A DNA stretch of 64,000 bases. Origin: Grifola frondosa (taxonomy: Eukaryota > Basidiomycota > Agaricomycetes > Polyporales > Grifolaceae). Numbering within the stretch: the first letter of the stretch is position 1; each line of letters starts with the position of its first letter. This document shows positions 44,801-55,384 of the stretch, piece after piece. The DNA is taken from positions 434,001-498,000 of the forward strand of contig LUGG01000005.1 in the NCBI GenBank assembly GCA_001683735.1, read 5' to 3'. The notes under the pieces were generated by a model. It saw only the letters and a list, made by a program, of their open reading frames with translations. It was not told the DNA's origin and did not search any database. A program made the translations under genes and the position numbers.

Positions 44801-47627
44801 ATGTCTCGTCTCATTGTCAAGAATCTTCCAGCATATCTTACACAAGAACGCCTCCGAAAGTACTTCGAATCTTCAGATGGTCCAGGGGGTACGCTCACGG
44901 ACGTGAAGCTTGTGCTTAAGCCTGATGGCAACTCCCGACGATTCGGTTTTGTTGGATATAAGACACCTGCTGAGGCGGAGCGCGCGAAGAAGTGGTTCAA
45001 CAGATCGTTTGTGGACTCATCGAGGATCGCCGTTGATATCGTAGAGGTAAGTTTTTTTTAAATAAAAATATTGGTGAGGGATGCTCATAAAACGAAGGAT
45101 ATCCCTCTGTCCCGACCGAACAAGCGACCCCGACTAGGCCCTTCTTCACTTGGGAGCGATGCCTTTGGTTCTGTAGAGTCGTCGAAATCGAAGTCGATCA
45201 AGTCGAAGACCACTTTGGACCCACGCGCGATGAAGGACGGCAACGATCAGCTGAGCACGTTCATGCAAGTGATGCAGCCGCGAACAAAGAAAGGTCCTTC
45301 GTGGGCGAATGGCGACTCCGTTGCGCAGCCGATTGCTTCTACCTCCGTATCTAACGAGCCTTCATCTTTGCAGTCCAAGTCGAAGACGCGTGAAGCTCCA
45401 GCTATCTTGGATTCCAGGGATGACGAGACCGAAGCTGTGCTAAATGAAGGTATCTCCGACTTGGATTGGCTGAAACAACGCACGAAGCAAACGTCGGAGT
45501 TGCTCGATGACGATACGCCCGCAAGAGTATTCGACCAATCCGATGATGAGAAGATGGATGATACCGAAGAACATAAAGGCGTCCGTTACCTCTCTTTACC
45601 AGCTTTTCGAGCTGCTCAACAGATTTGTTTTGCACAGGATACTCCTGGGGAACCACCGATTGACCCTACGAAGGCGACTATCCTTCAGACGTCGCGTCTC
45701 TTTCTCCGCAATCTCTCTTTTTCATGTACGGAAGCCGAATTGATGGACCTTTTCAAGTCTTTTGGGGAAGTCTCGCAGGTGAGCGTTTGTCTATTTTCGC
45801 CGTGTCCTGTTGCACCGGGCATTCATGGGAGAGGGGCGCGCATCGAGATGACAAAATATATAGGGACATCAGACTCGCTTGCGAGAGTGTTGATCCTCAG
45901 GGAAAACCGATAGTAGAAATAATATTCTGAAACTTGCACCTCTGTTCCCTCCGTTACAACCTTTCACGTGTGACTAACTTTAGTTCACCTGCAGGTTCAC
46001 ATACCGCTCGATCCAACAACCAAACAACCTAAGGGCGTGGCGTATGTCTCCTTTGCACAAGCGGATTGTGCTGTCGCTGCATACGAAGTGCTCGACAAGA
46101 CTTCATTTCAGGGGCGTCTGCTGCACATTCTGCCGGCGGTGGATCGCAAGGGTAAAGTACATGATGGTGAAGGGGATGCGAAGAAAAAGTCGTTGAAGCA
46201 GGATCGGGAGGCAAAGAAGAAGGCGGGTGCTGGGAAGGAGTTTAATTGGACAATGTTGTATATGAATGTACGTACGGTCGCACAGAATATATTTGGTTCG
46301 TATGGGATCCTGAAAATTATCGGCGTTTCCTAGAGCGATGCCGTCGCGTCATCCATTGCAGACCGTATGAATGTGTCCAAAGCCGATATACTTAACCCCG
46401 AGTCAGACAACGCGGCGGTGAAGCTCGCCCTCGCAGAGACACACATCATTCAGGAGACCAAGTCCTTCCTCGAGTCGCATGGTGTCGTATTCTCTGCTCT
46501 GTCTCCCTCCTCCGGGAGAGTCGCTCGATCAGATACCATCATTCTCGTCAAAAACATTCCGTACGGCACCTCTGCAGCCGACCTTCGCGCGCTGTTTGAA
46601 CCACACGGCGAGCTGCGGCGGGTGCTGGTGCCCCCCGCGGGCACAATGGCCGTCGTCGAGTTCGTACATGGCGACGAGGGACGGCGGGCCTTCCGCGCGA
46701 TCGCGTATCGGCGATTGGGCAACTCCGTGATCTACCTCGAGAAGGGACCGGAGGGCATGTTAAACGACGAAGGCGACGCACCTATTGCAGACGGCGAGAC
46801 GAGCGAGCCTTTGACCGCGACCGGGATCAAACCTATCGCGATCTCAGAGCCCGTGGTGGGTGCTGTGGCGGCAGATACGGACGAGCCATCCCCCGCGGCT
46901 GGCATGACACTCTTCGTTAAAAACCTGTCGTTCAGTACCACGTCTGAGAAGCTCACGCAGGTCCTGCGGCATCTGCCTGCATTTGCGTTCGCGCGCGTAC
47001 AGACGAAGCCTGATCCCGCGCGGGCGGGTGCACGGCTCAGCATGGGCTATGGCTTCGTGGGTTCCGGACGGCGGAGGGCGCACAGCGAGCTTTGAAGAGC
47101 ATGGAGGGGCTCGTGCTAGATGGACACACGCTCGCCGTGAAATGGGCAGGACGCGGTGCGGATGAAGGCGAGGATAAGAAGGGCAGCAGCAAGGCGCACA
47201 CGACGAAGATGATCGTAAAGAATGTTCCGTTCGAGGCGACTAAGAAGGATATCAGGGAGCTTTTCGGGTGGGTGTCCGTCTCGTGTTGCTGTTTTCTGTC
47301 CATTGAATTGATCGTCTCTCCAGCGCACATGCGCAACTCAAGTCTGTGCGGCTTCCGCGCAAGTTTGACCACCGGACGCGCGGCTTCGCGTTCCTCGACT
47401 TCACGACACGGCTCGAAGCAGAGCGGGCTTACTCCACGCTTAGACACACGCACTTTCTCGGTCGTCATCTCGTGTTGGAGTGGGCCGAGGAAGGGGAAGT
47501 GGACTTGGACGAACTCAGACGCAAAGCCGGGGTAGGCTTCGGCGAGGGAGCAGAAATGCCAGGCAGGAAAAGGAAGCTGGAGATGGGAGATGGGAATGGA
47601 GAGATTGGTGACATGGATGGGCTATGA
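44801..47627 (+). CDS. MRD1: MRD1, multiple-RRM pre-rRNA processing factor
   Basis: A nucleolar component of the small-subunit processome needed for 18S rRNA cleavages. It starts MSRLIVKNLPAYLTQERLR. Five RRMs are visible: RRM1 (RLIVKNLP, RRFGFVGYK), RRM2 (LFLRNLSFSCTEAEL, PKGVAYVSF), RRM3 (IILVKNIPYGTSAADL), RRM4 (LFVKNLSFSTTSEKL, MGYGFVGF) and RRM5 (MIVKNVPFEATKKDI, RGFAFLDF). Linkers are charged (KDIPLSRPNKRPRL, SDLDWLKQRT). Introns lie near 45780-45994, 46270-46333 and 47269-47323. Two anomalies are seen: the first intron (45047-45078) would be only 32 nt and leaves the frame off by one, and RRM4 needs one extra G at 47059-47061 to read GFRTAEGAQRALKSMEG. For an essential gene these look like sequence errors. 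Confidence 0.9.
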
Positions 47628-47922
47628 ATGCCATTCAGTAATGTTCGTAGTGTTGCTGTTGTACACTGCATGAGTTGGTCTCTTCTGATTGAGCTCAGTG
47701 CAGTAACGACTAAATTCATGTTGAAATCTTGAGCGCTTTTCCGCTTAGGCGCCGTCTCAACTCAGTGGCGCCACATTAATTCTTCAGCTTTCTCCCTCTC
47801 GTTCCTTGCGGTGAGTGGTAGAATCCTACCAGCTAGTATACAGCGGCGCTGATTATTGTCCCTCAGTCAGGCAGAGCTGCTGTTATTTGTTCACATCTCT
47901 CATATTTCCAAAGCTTTCTGCA
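47628..47922. other. Intergenic, MRD1 3' flank and kinase-like gene 5' region
   Basis: No additional gene. It presumably holds the MRD1 terminator and the promoter of the first array member. Confidence 0.35.
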
Positions 47923-48931
47923 ATGTCGGTTTTGAGATTTCCATCTGACCCTTGGGACGAAGAATGTGTCGACCTTTGTGATCTTCGTTGCCTCATTCCG
48001 TCCGAGACAAGCATGGAGATCGCTTCGGATCAACCGTCTTCTTTTATGATCACCGAGATACGATCTATCTATAGCGGCAACTCCAAAGTGTTCCGCGGGA
48101 GTTTAGTCCGCAATGGGCAAGGGCCCCGGGACGTCGTCTGCAAGTTGGCCATTGGCAAAAGGAGGATTGGACGCCTTTCTGCAGAAGCTGGATTCTATAC
48201 CAAGGAACTGAAGGACCTGCAGGGTGATTCGGTTCCCCGATGTCACGGGTACTTTGAGGGCGAGACAGATGATGGTCGTACAGGATGCCTTGTGTTGGAC
48301 TACGTCGGCGAAACACTGGATCACCCTCTTTTCTCGATGAATTTCGAATTCAGGTAAGTCGTTACTTTCATATACCACAGTTTTAGCTCAATTTACAACC
48401 AGGTATGCCGTTATGAAGGCCGTCATGTCCATGCATTTTGCTGGGGTCAAACAATGTGATTTAGAGGAGCGAAATATCGTGGTCGACAAGAACGGTCGCC
48501 CGTTCATTATCGACTTCGACAACGCAATGGAGCATAAATGCAAACTAGCAATACCCATAGTATTCAACACAAAGCAACCTTCGTATTCAAAGCTCAAGTG
48601 TCTCGAGTTGTATTCAGCTGGTAAGATGGCCCAAGCTTGGACTCCAGGTACGTTCATATGTTATTGAAGTGTCGTTTGGATTCCGCCAGTCGTGCCGTAT
48701 TCACATCTGAGTTCGACAGGGAGAGTCTATTACATGCTGAACTACGTACCTATCAAATATGCCACGAGCCCCGAGACTTTGATGAAGAAGGCTCCCAAAG
48801 GTGTGAGTCCGGAAGAGGCGTACTACGCTGCAGTTAGGACTCTTGACAAGTTGGCTCGATGGTACGAGCAACGACGCCAATTGGATAGTCTTACAACCCC
48901 GAGCGATTACGTACAGTTTATAAGCTTTTGA
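47923..48931 (+). CDS. Short kinase-like protein, array copy 1
   Basis: It starts MSVLRFPSDPWDEECV. Three exons with introns after FSMNFEFR (about 48355-48402) and after MAQAWTP (about 48649-48719). Motifs in order: YSGNSKVFRGSL (nucleotide loop), RDVVCKLAIGK (Lys), EAGFYTKELKDLQGD (helix-C Glu), VPRCHGYFEGETDDG, CLVLDYVGE (hinge), VKQCDLEERNIVVDKNGRP (catalytic loop; His of HxD is Gln, Asp and Asn kept) and FIIDFDN (metal-binding Asp, DFD instead of DFG). The C-terminal exon carries PIKYATSPETLMKKAPKG and a tail LARWYEQRRQLDSL shared by all members. About 260-270 residues, so much smaller than FunK1 kinases. Function unknown; the order of kinase elements suggests an active fold. Confidence 0.78.
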
Positions 48932-49064
48932 CTTGTCTACATAGGTTGGTTATATGCAGGTCGCGGTTTGATTTCTTAAGCGCTCACGCTATTTAGATTT
49001 GCGCCACTCCGAACCTTCAAGAGGTTCAACAACGACTCAGCCTAAAACTTCTATCAATCCTCCA

Positions 49065-49987
49065 ATGTCGACATTAAACTTCCCAACTGAACCCTGGGAC
49101 GTAGAATGCGTCCACCATCACGCTCTACGTTGTGTCATACCCCGGAGAACGAGCACCGAAAACACCGTTGAGAATCCATCATCATTCACGGTCACTGATA
49201 TCAAACGTTTGTACAGCGCGGAAACTCCAGAGTCTTTCGTGGAAGCCTCCGCTGTGGTGATCGGGATGCTCAGGATGTCATCTGTAAAGTTGGTGTTGGC
49301 AAGACGGCGATAAATCGCCTGTCCTCGGAGGCCCACTTCTACATTGAGGAGTTAAAGGATCTTCAGGGAGATGCAGTGCCACGGTTTCACGGGTTCTTCG
49401 AAGGGGAGACAGATGATGGACGTACAGGATGCCTCGTCCTCGAATATATCGGCGAACCTCTGGGTCATTTCCTTTTTTGTATGAATCGTGAATTCCGGTA
49501 AGCCACCATGTTGTATTCTATGGCTAGTGGTTCAAAATTCGCAATCAGATATGCCGAACTAATCATTTCTCGTTGATTTCGGCAACGCAGTGAAGCACGA
49601 ATGTACATTGGTGAATGCCATTGTGTTCAATACAAAATACAAAGCAACCCAATCTTCCGGAGATTGACTGCCACGAGTTATATCAAGCATGTTAAAAGGC
49701 TCAGGCTTGGACACCGCGTATGTTTTTGGCCCTTCTCGATTATGTGGGTGCTAATTAGGACCGCTTTCATAGATAGAGTTCGTTACCTGTCGACGTGGGT
49801 GCCTATCGACTTTGCCACGGATCCGAAGACGCTGATGAGCAAGGCTCCGAAAGACGTTGATGAATATACAGCCTACGACGAAGCAGTGAGAACACTGCAG
49901 AGACTGAAGGATTGGTATGAACAACGACGGAGATTTGACAGTCTTCCTTTTCCTGTTAATGATTATATTACGATGATATGTCTGTAG
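49065..49987 (+). pseudogene. Kinase-like array copy 2, decayed (catalytic loop deleted)
   Basis: The start MSTLNFPTEPWDVECV is family-like and close to copy 1. The frame breaks at YSAETPE (near 49217-49222); shifted, it continues GNSRVFRGSL and ELKDLQGDAVPRFHGFFEGE to MNREFR. In exon 2, only YAE precedes a jump to SLVDFGNAVKHECT. About 60 bases covering the HxD loop and NIVVD are missing compared with copy 1. A second frame change and an in-frame TAA (QAC-stop-KAQAWTP) follow. The last exon is clean (FATDPKTLMSKAPKDV, LKDWYEQRRRFDSL). Loss of the catalytic loop cannot be a sequencing slip, so this copy is dead as a kinase. Confidence 0.75.
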
Positions 49988-50183
49988 AGCCCACCTTCAT
50001 TCATGATCGAGAGTTCTTATTCTATTTGGAGTTCTGTTTTCAAGTGCATTGTACTCTAACCTGCTAGCTAGCTAGCTAAAGTTTAAACAAATCGTGGTGG
50101 CTTGTGCAACGGTAAACATGACTACTATCGGGTGTGGCGGGATGCAAGTTATAGATAATCGCACCAATTCAAGTTCAACTCAT
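49988..50183. other. Short intergenic region with GCTA repeat
   Basis: A GCTAGCTAGCTAGCTA run lies near 50064-50079. It is otherwise featureless between two convergent genes. Confidence 0.5.
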
Positions 50184-51928
50184 TCATTCGCCACACCGGC
50201 TCTTCCGCACGTTGTTCATCACTTGTATTTTTGATTTCTTGCTTTTCGCCGACTGCATCGCGTCCTCCATGTCCACTCTTCGGTTTCCTACTACACCCCG
50301 TGCAAAGTGCTTGGGTCGCAAAGAAATTGCTTCGTGGTCTGTTTCACGCGCCATGTAGAGGTCCATAACCACTTTCAAATAGCATATTGCATCCTTGGTA
50401 CACTACTGTACTTGGGTTACCTTCCATTTGCGTCGAGCATGAAGAAAGCAAAGTGATTTGGTGTATAGAATGTGTATAGATATCGAAAGCCATCGCTTCT
50501 AACTGTCCCTTACGAAGTTCTTCAAGTATGTCCTGCCAAAAAAGCATGAGACGATGTAGGAAGAAAATGCAACCTGTGTATGCACTCACTCTGGCACAAT
50601 ACCGACAGACTTCTCTGATGTGTTCTTGGTGACATCAGACCACCAGTCCGTAATTGGCGGAGGCAAATTCAATTCATCCATATCTATCAATCCGCTGGCC
50701 AGCGCAAACCAGCAGAAGCACGCATACACCGGGCAGGCACTCCTAATGTAAGGTGGAGATATGAATAGCGCATCCGGGTACGCCTTGTTGCGTGCAAGAA
50801 AAAGTGTTGTGCTGCATGATGTTAAGATACCAAGGAAACACTTGTTGCTGATTAACTGTGTCCAGACCTACAATCTCGATCGTCAACGTTCCATGACTCT
50901 AAAAGACTGATGCATACCTGTGCTAGAATGCGGGTGAGGTGGTCTCCTTTGTTATGTTCACCAGGCCACTCGAATTTGACTGCAAGCCCGTCGGGCGCAT
51001 CATTCGGAACATCAAAAAGTTCTTCGAAGATACTCTCACCTTTATGCATAAAGACGTTCGGGGACTTGTGTTCCAAGGTCATGGATATGTGCTCCCCAAG
51101 CTCATCGTTCATGCACGTGAATACACCATCTGCAACGACAGATATGTGTGGAGCTGAAGCCATAAACGGATGTCTAGAGTCCCTGTGCAAGCCGATGTTT
51201 CCATTCTCGACCATGCGCCCAGCGAGGATCCCGGGAATGAATAGGGTAGATCCAGCCCAGCTTCCCACATCTAGTTCTGAATTGATGACTTGTGGAAGTA
51301 GAAAGCTCCACGATGCAGGGAGCATCAATGTCGCGACCTGGTGGTGGAGATCGTTGTTCCAGTCGAATTCCAGTCCATCTAGAAGACCCTCTGCAGTATC
51401 ATCCAGTTGATCGACAAGACGACCCAAAGGTACGACTTTACGCAATCTGATCCCAGGATCGAGTTGCTTTTCTGTCTTGTTAAGAGTCTTCGTACCCGAA
51501 AGAGCGCCCCGCCTATAAATTTCTGGAATAGCGGGAGGTGTTGTGCGAAGCATTTCATCGAGCGTCCTGTACAAACGTAGTGGAGATCCAGTGGGAATAG
51601 AACCAGGTCGTGATTGATCATCGAGACGGGGACCGAATGCGGATATCTGCCTTCCTTGATGGCGAGGGGATGAGATAGGCGACGTACCATCGCTGTCTAC
51701 CTTGAACAGCGACGGAGCATCCTGTTTACGAGAGTGCGATATGGAACCCGAAGTGGTAGGACTTGGTGAGTCGCGAAGGTGTAAGGAAGACAGCTTATCC
51801 TCTATGTCTCTCGCACCAATAGGCGTGCGCTCTAGATCATCGTCGCGCAAACTCGCAGGATGACGTGTCGTTGTTTGCGGAGGGTTGATGGGTGCGATGT
51901 TAAGACCTGGGGGAGAGTCGAATGTCAT
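50184..51928 (-). CDS. Hypothetical protein, Ser/Pro-rich N-terminus and conserved C-terminal region
   Basis: It starts MTFDSPPGLNIAPINPP at 51928. The first exon is about 345 residues: a disordered Ser/Pro/Arg-rich part (SPSPTTSGSISHSR, GSIPTGSPLRLYRTLDEM), then an ordered part (VATLMLPASWSFLLPQVINS, AGSTLFIPGILAGRMVENG, GLAVKFEWPGEHNKGDHLT). Later exons contain ILTSCSTTLFLARNK, FISPPYIRSACPVYACFCWF, DILEELRKGQLEAMAFDIYT and a basic tail MARETDHEAISLRPKHF. The last two pieces join only with a one-base change near 50400. The family is not recognised. It sits inside the kinase-like array on the opposite strand with no sign of being a family member. The acidic/aromatic 'LAVKFEWPG' region might be an enzyme-like domain, but I cannot name it. 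Confidence 0.6.
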
Positions 51929-52172
51929 GGCGGTTGGGAGAACAGAACAGTAGGCCTGTGGCTATGTGACATTGACGACTTTAATACTTCTGAATAAGAG
52001 TGGCTCGAGAATGAAATTTGCAGCGTGACATATCCTTGTGCCACAAAGTGGCACAAAATGCGTGCCAAAGATCAATGCGCGGCGCATCGTGGCATGGGAT
52101 AATCATCCAACCACAGATGTGGCCGGGTTTAGATCGACACGTCACACACGAGTTCACTTGGTCACGCTCTGG

Positions 52173-52179
52173 TATAAAA
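52173..52179 (+). promoter_or_regulatory. TATA box of kinase-like array copy 3
   Basis: TATAAAA lies 73 nt before the ATG at 52246, matching the spacing at 7.7, 28.2 and 33.7 kb. Confidence 0.6.
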
Positions 52180-52245
52180 CGCCGCCACAGCCACCTTCAA
52201 AGTTCAATCCCAACTTCAACCGTATTCAACGCCGTCCCAATAACC

Positions 52246-53217
52246 ATGTCCACCCTCTCGTTTCCCAATGATCCCACCGACGGCAAGCGTCTTGGTTGTG
52301 TTAATCTCCCTGCTTTTATCGAGAACATAGACGCTACCCCAACACACTTCACGGTTATCAATTTGAGGTTCCTGCACAGCGGAAACTCTAAAGTATATCG
52401 CGGCGATCTCTGTTGTGACGGTCAGGAACCGCGGGACGTTGTCTTCAAGATTGTATACGGCGAGAAGTCGATCAATCGTATGCAATGCGAGGCTGGTTTA
52501 TATCAGAAGGAATTGCGAGATCTGCAAGGCGAGGTGGTGCCGCGCTTTTACGGGCTCTTCGAAGGGGAGACAGGTGACGGGCAGACCGGATGTCTTGTTC
52601 TGGGTTACATTGGTAAGACTTTGGAATACTACCTCTATGCAATGAATAACAAGTTCCGGTGAGCCGTTGTCAACTAGTCGGACAATTTATTACTAATAAA
52701 TTATTAGATGTGCCGTCATAAATGCCATATTGGCGATTCATTGCACGGGCGTCGAGCATTGCGACTTCGACGAGCGGAACATAGTGGTTGATGAGAACAA
52801 TAAGCCGTTCATCATTGATTTTGATAGTTCCAAGCGGCATCATTGCGGACTCGCGATGCGCATCAAGTTTGGGGCCAAGAAACCGGAGCGGCACGAAATC
52901 GGATGCGACGAGCTATATGATGCTGCTCAGATGGCTGAGGTGTGGACTCCGCGTATGTCTCTCAATTGTCGCAACCATATTGTGTTTGTAACATCCTTAT
53001 CGGTTTTATAGGGTTGGTTCTCTATATCCACCGATATGTCCCCATAGAGTTCGCCAAAGACGTTGAGACACTGATGACGAAGGCTCCCAAAGGTTTGAGC
53101 GCCAAGGCCGCACGCTGCGCGGCTGAGGCCACACTACAGGACCTGGATGAGTGGTATGAGCGACGTCGATTTTTAGATTCACATCCTATCAACCCTCCGC
53201 CGTACCGACAACGATGA
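52246..53217 (+). CDS. Short kinase-like protein, array copy 3
   Basis: It starts MSTLSFPNDPTDGKRLG. Three exons; introns follow MNNKFR and AEVWTP. Motifs: HSGNSKVYRGDL, RDVVFKIVYGEK (Lys), EAGLYQKELRDLQGE, VVPRFYGLFEGETGDG, CLVLGYIGK, VEHCDFDERNIVVDENNKP (complete HxD...N loop) and FIIDFDSSKRHHC (metal-binding Asp). The last exon has PIEFAKDVETLMTKAPKG and LDEWYERRRFLDS, with the stop at 53215-53217. The open frame upstream of the ATG (to 52018) is not used, since the family start and TATA spacing fix this ATG. All residues expected of an active kinase-like fold are present. Function unknown. Confidence 0.8.
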
Positions 53218-53499
53218 TCTGCTTTTTTTGTCGAGTATATACCAGTTGTACAACCATTGTCAAGGATATTGCACTTGGAAATAAAACGTATGATCCATCA
53301 CATCATATGATTTGCAATGAATCCATATGGTGTCAATGTCAAGAGCAAGCAAAGATCGGGATGACAACAACTTGGATTTGGCTCGATTTTTGAGTGACTT
53401 GTGTTGATACTTCTAATCAGCAGACTGACAATCACTTCTCCAATCAACACGTCTCTGGTCAATCGCGAGTTCATACTGTCTACGGCCTTTCCCCCTAGC

Positions 53500-53600
53500 A
53501 TGTCCACGTTACGATTTCTCGTTAAGCCATGCTGGGACAAGTTGTGACACGAGTTCTATGAGCTCGAGTGTGTCGCTCCCTCAGGCTTCACTCGGTGCGT
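53500..53600 (+). pseudogene. 5' relict of a fifth kinase-like array copy
   Basis: MSTLRFLVKPCWDKL is followed by TGA (53545-53547), then in the same frame HEFYELECVAPSGFTR. This parallels copy 4 (MSTLRFPVKP, then EFYELKCVVPSD). Similarity stops near 53600 and the rest of the gene is absent; the intact copy 4 starts 130 nt later. Confidence 0.75.
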
Positions 53601-53729
53601 CGGATTCTAACCCTTCAGTTAGTTTTCTGAACGCCACTGGAAATCGCGTCACGCAAGTTGGCTTGTGCACGTGAACGTGACTAGACGCGAGCGTGGCAAA
53701 GTTGTATGCAATTAATCATTGCACCCTCC

Positions 53730-54694
53730 ATGTCTACATTACGCTTTCCCGTAAAGCCACGGAACAAATCGTGCAGCGAGTTCTATGAGCTCAAATGCGT
53801 TGTTCCCTCAGACTCAACCATGTCACAGTTCGATGTCAAAGACCTTCGACGCATACATTCCGGGAACTCGGAAGTTTACCGAGGCACACTCATACGCGAT
53901 GGACAAGAGTCGGAAGATGTAGTACTCAAGTTTGTGGTTTTGAAGAAACGAATCAAACGTGTCCTCGCGGAAGCCGACTTCTATTCGAACGAGCTGAAGG
54001 CACTCCAGGGCAAATCGGTACCGCGTTTTCACGGACTGTTTAGAGGAGATATGGAGGACGAAGAAGACACAGTGTGCTTGGTGCTTGATTACATCGGCAA
54101 ACGCTTGGACCGGGCCCTCGCGACCATGAATGTTCAATTCAGGTGAGTTGTTGTTCTCCATTGTTTGAAATCACACTTAAAACGATTCTATAAGGTTTTC
54201 AGTTATCTGTGCTCTAGGACGGATTCACCGCGTTGGACTCGAACACGGCGATTTTGCTGAACGCAACATCGTCGTCGACGAGAATTATCGCCCGTTTATC
54301 ATTGACTTCGAAATGGCCCAACGACGACCATGCAAACAGGCTATTCGCGTCATTTTCAACACAAAAGAACCTACCGATGACGAAGTTGGCTGCAAAGAAA
54401 TATATGAAGCATGTATATTGGCTCAAGCTTGGACACCGCGTTTGTTTCTTGTTTTTCCTTATTGCTATTGTGACGTGACTGATGTGCTCTATAGGAGTTG
54501 TTAACTTCATGGGTACCTTTGTTCCCGTTGAATGGGCCACTACTCCGGATGAATTAGCGAGAAGAGTGACCATAGAGATGACTTATGAGGAAGCTCATCG
54601 GTTTGCGTTATGCACGTTCAGACGGTTAAGGAAATGGTATCAGGAGAGAATGATGTTTGACAGCCTTTCTCCCGGTGACCCTTTACCTTTGTAG
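53730..54694 (+). CDS. Short kinase-like protein, array copy 4
   Basis: It starts MSTLRFPVKPRNKSCSE. Three exons; the acceptor of intron 1 is TATAAG at 54188-54193, which keeps R-FSVICALGRIH in frame. Motifs: HSGNSEVYRGTLI, EDVVLKFVVLKK (Lys), EADFYSNELKALQGK, VPRFHGLFRGDMEDE, CLVLDYIGK, LEHGDFAERNIVVDENYRP (HGD loop) and FIIDFEMAQRRPC. The C-terminal exon carries FVPVEWATTPDELARR and LRKWYQERMMFDSLSPGDP. It ends GDPLPL, like the isolated copy at 29.9 kb (GDPLPHP), and the two share the ENYRP loop, so these are sister copies on opposite strands 23 kb apart. Confidence 0.8.
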
Positions 54695-55384
54695 TGATGA
54701 CATTTCTCTTCGATACTGTCAGAGTGTTTATAACTGACACCTCGCGCTTATTCATTGTTCGTTCATGCTCATCCTGAGTAGTCTTTGAAGGGTTTCTTGC
54801 GGTGATTTTGGTGATATCAGATCCAGGATGACGTGATCAAAGAACGATCTCGTGATTTTGCAACACAACAGATTTGCCATCATCATTCTATATCGCAACC
54901 ACTTAGCTGCCGAGTCTTGTAGACTTGATCAGCAGCTCGTTCGAATGTTAAGCAGATATTGCCTATGGCGTGCTTCCGAATTTACATCAGCAATCATTCC
55001 ATGTCTATACTACCTTTTTCAAAGAGGTCACGGTATTGAAAAAGACATGCGTTCCACGAGCATCTGCCCAGGGACCACTTAGACCCGTCCAAACGTATCA
55101 ATAAGCAGGTAAGTTTCGTGGTCATGTCTTTCGGGTCGCGGGTGGGACATCTAGTTATCCTCGCGGCGCCGTGCCTTAGGAAATCAATGCACATTGAACG
55201 TGAATATTGGGGTACGGTTGTTGTTGATCGGCAAAGGTCCAGCCGCACGACTTTATCACAGAACACACGACTACTATAGACATGACAATGCAGGTCCAAA
55301 TCGTAAGAAAGGAAGACAACCAGGACGGTAATAATGATAATGCTATAGACATGCAATGATACAAGAGCGGACTAGTGTTATATG
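54695..55384. other. Intergenic, no gene recognised
   Basis: Short ORFs only. The gap separates the array from the convergent MFS transporter gene. Confidence 0.4.

Noticed and set aside
50910..51410. Plus-strand ORF of 166 codons opposite the hypothetical gene
   Set aside because: It is antisense to a longer, better structured frame and has no domain or splice support.
52018..52245. Upstream in-frame start for array copy 3
   Set aside because: The TATA box at 52173 lies inside this stretch, and the family start is at 52246.
47923..54694. Assignment of the array to FunK1 fungal kinases
   Set aside because: FunK1 proteins are far larger and have a different catalytic-loop context; only general kinase-like features are shared.
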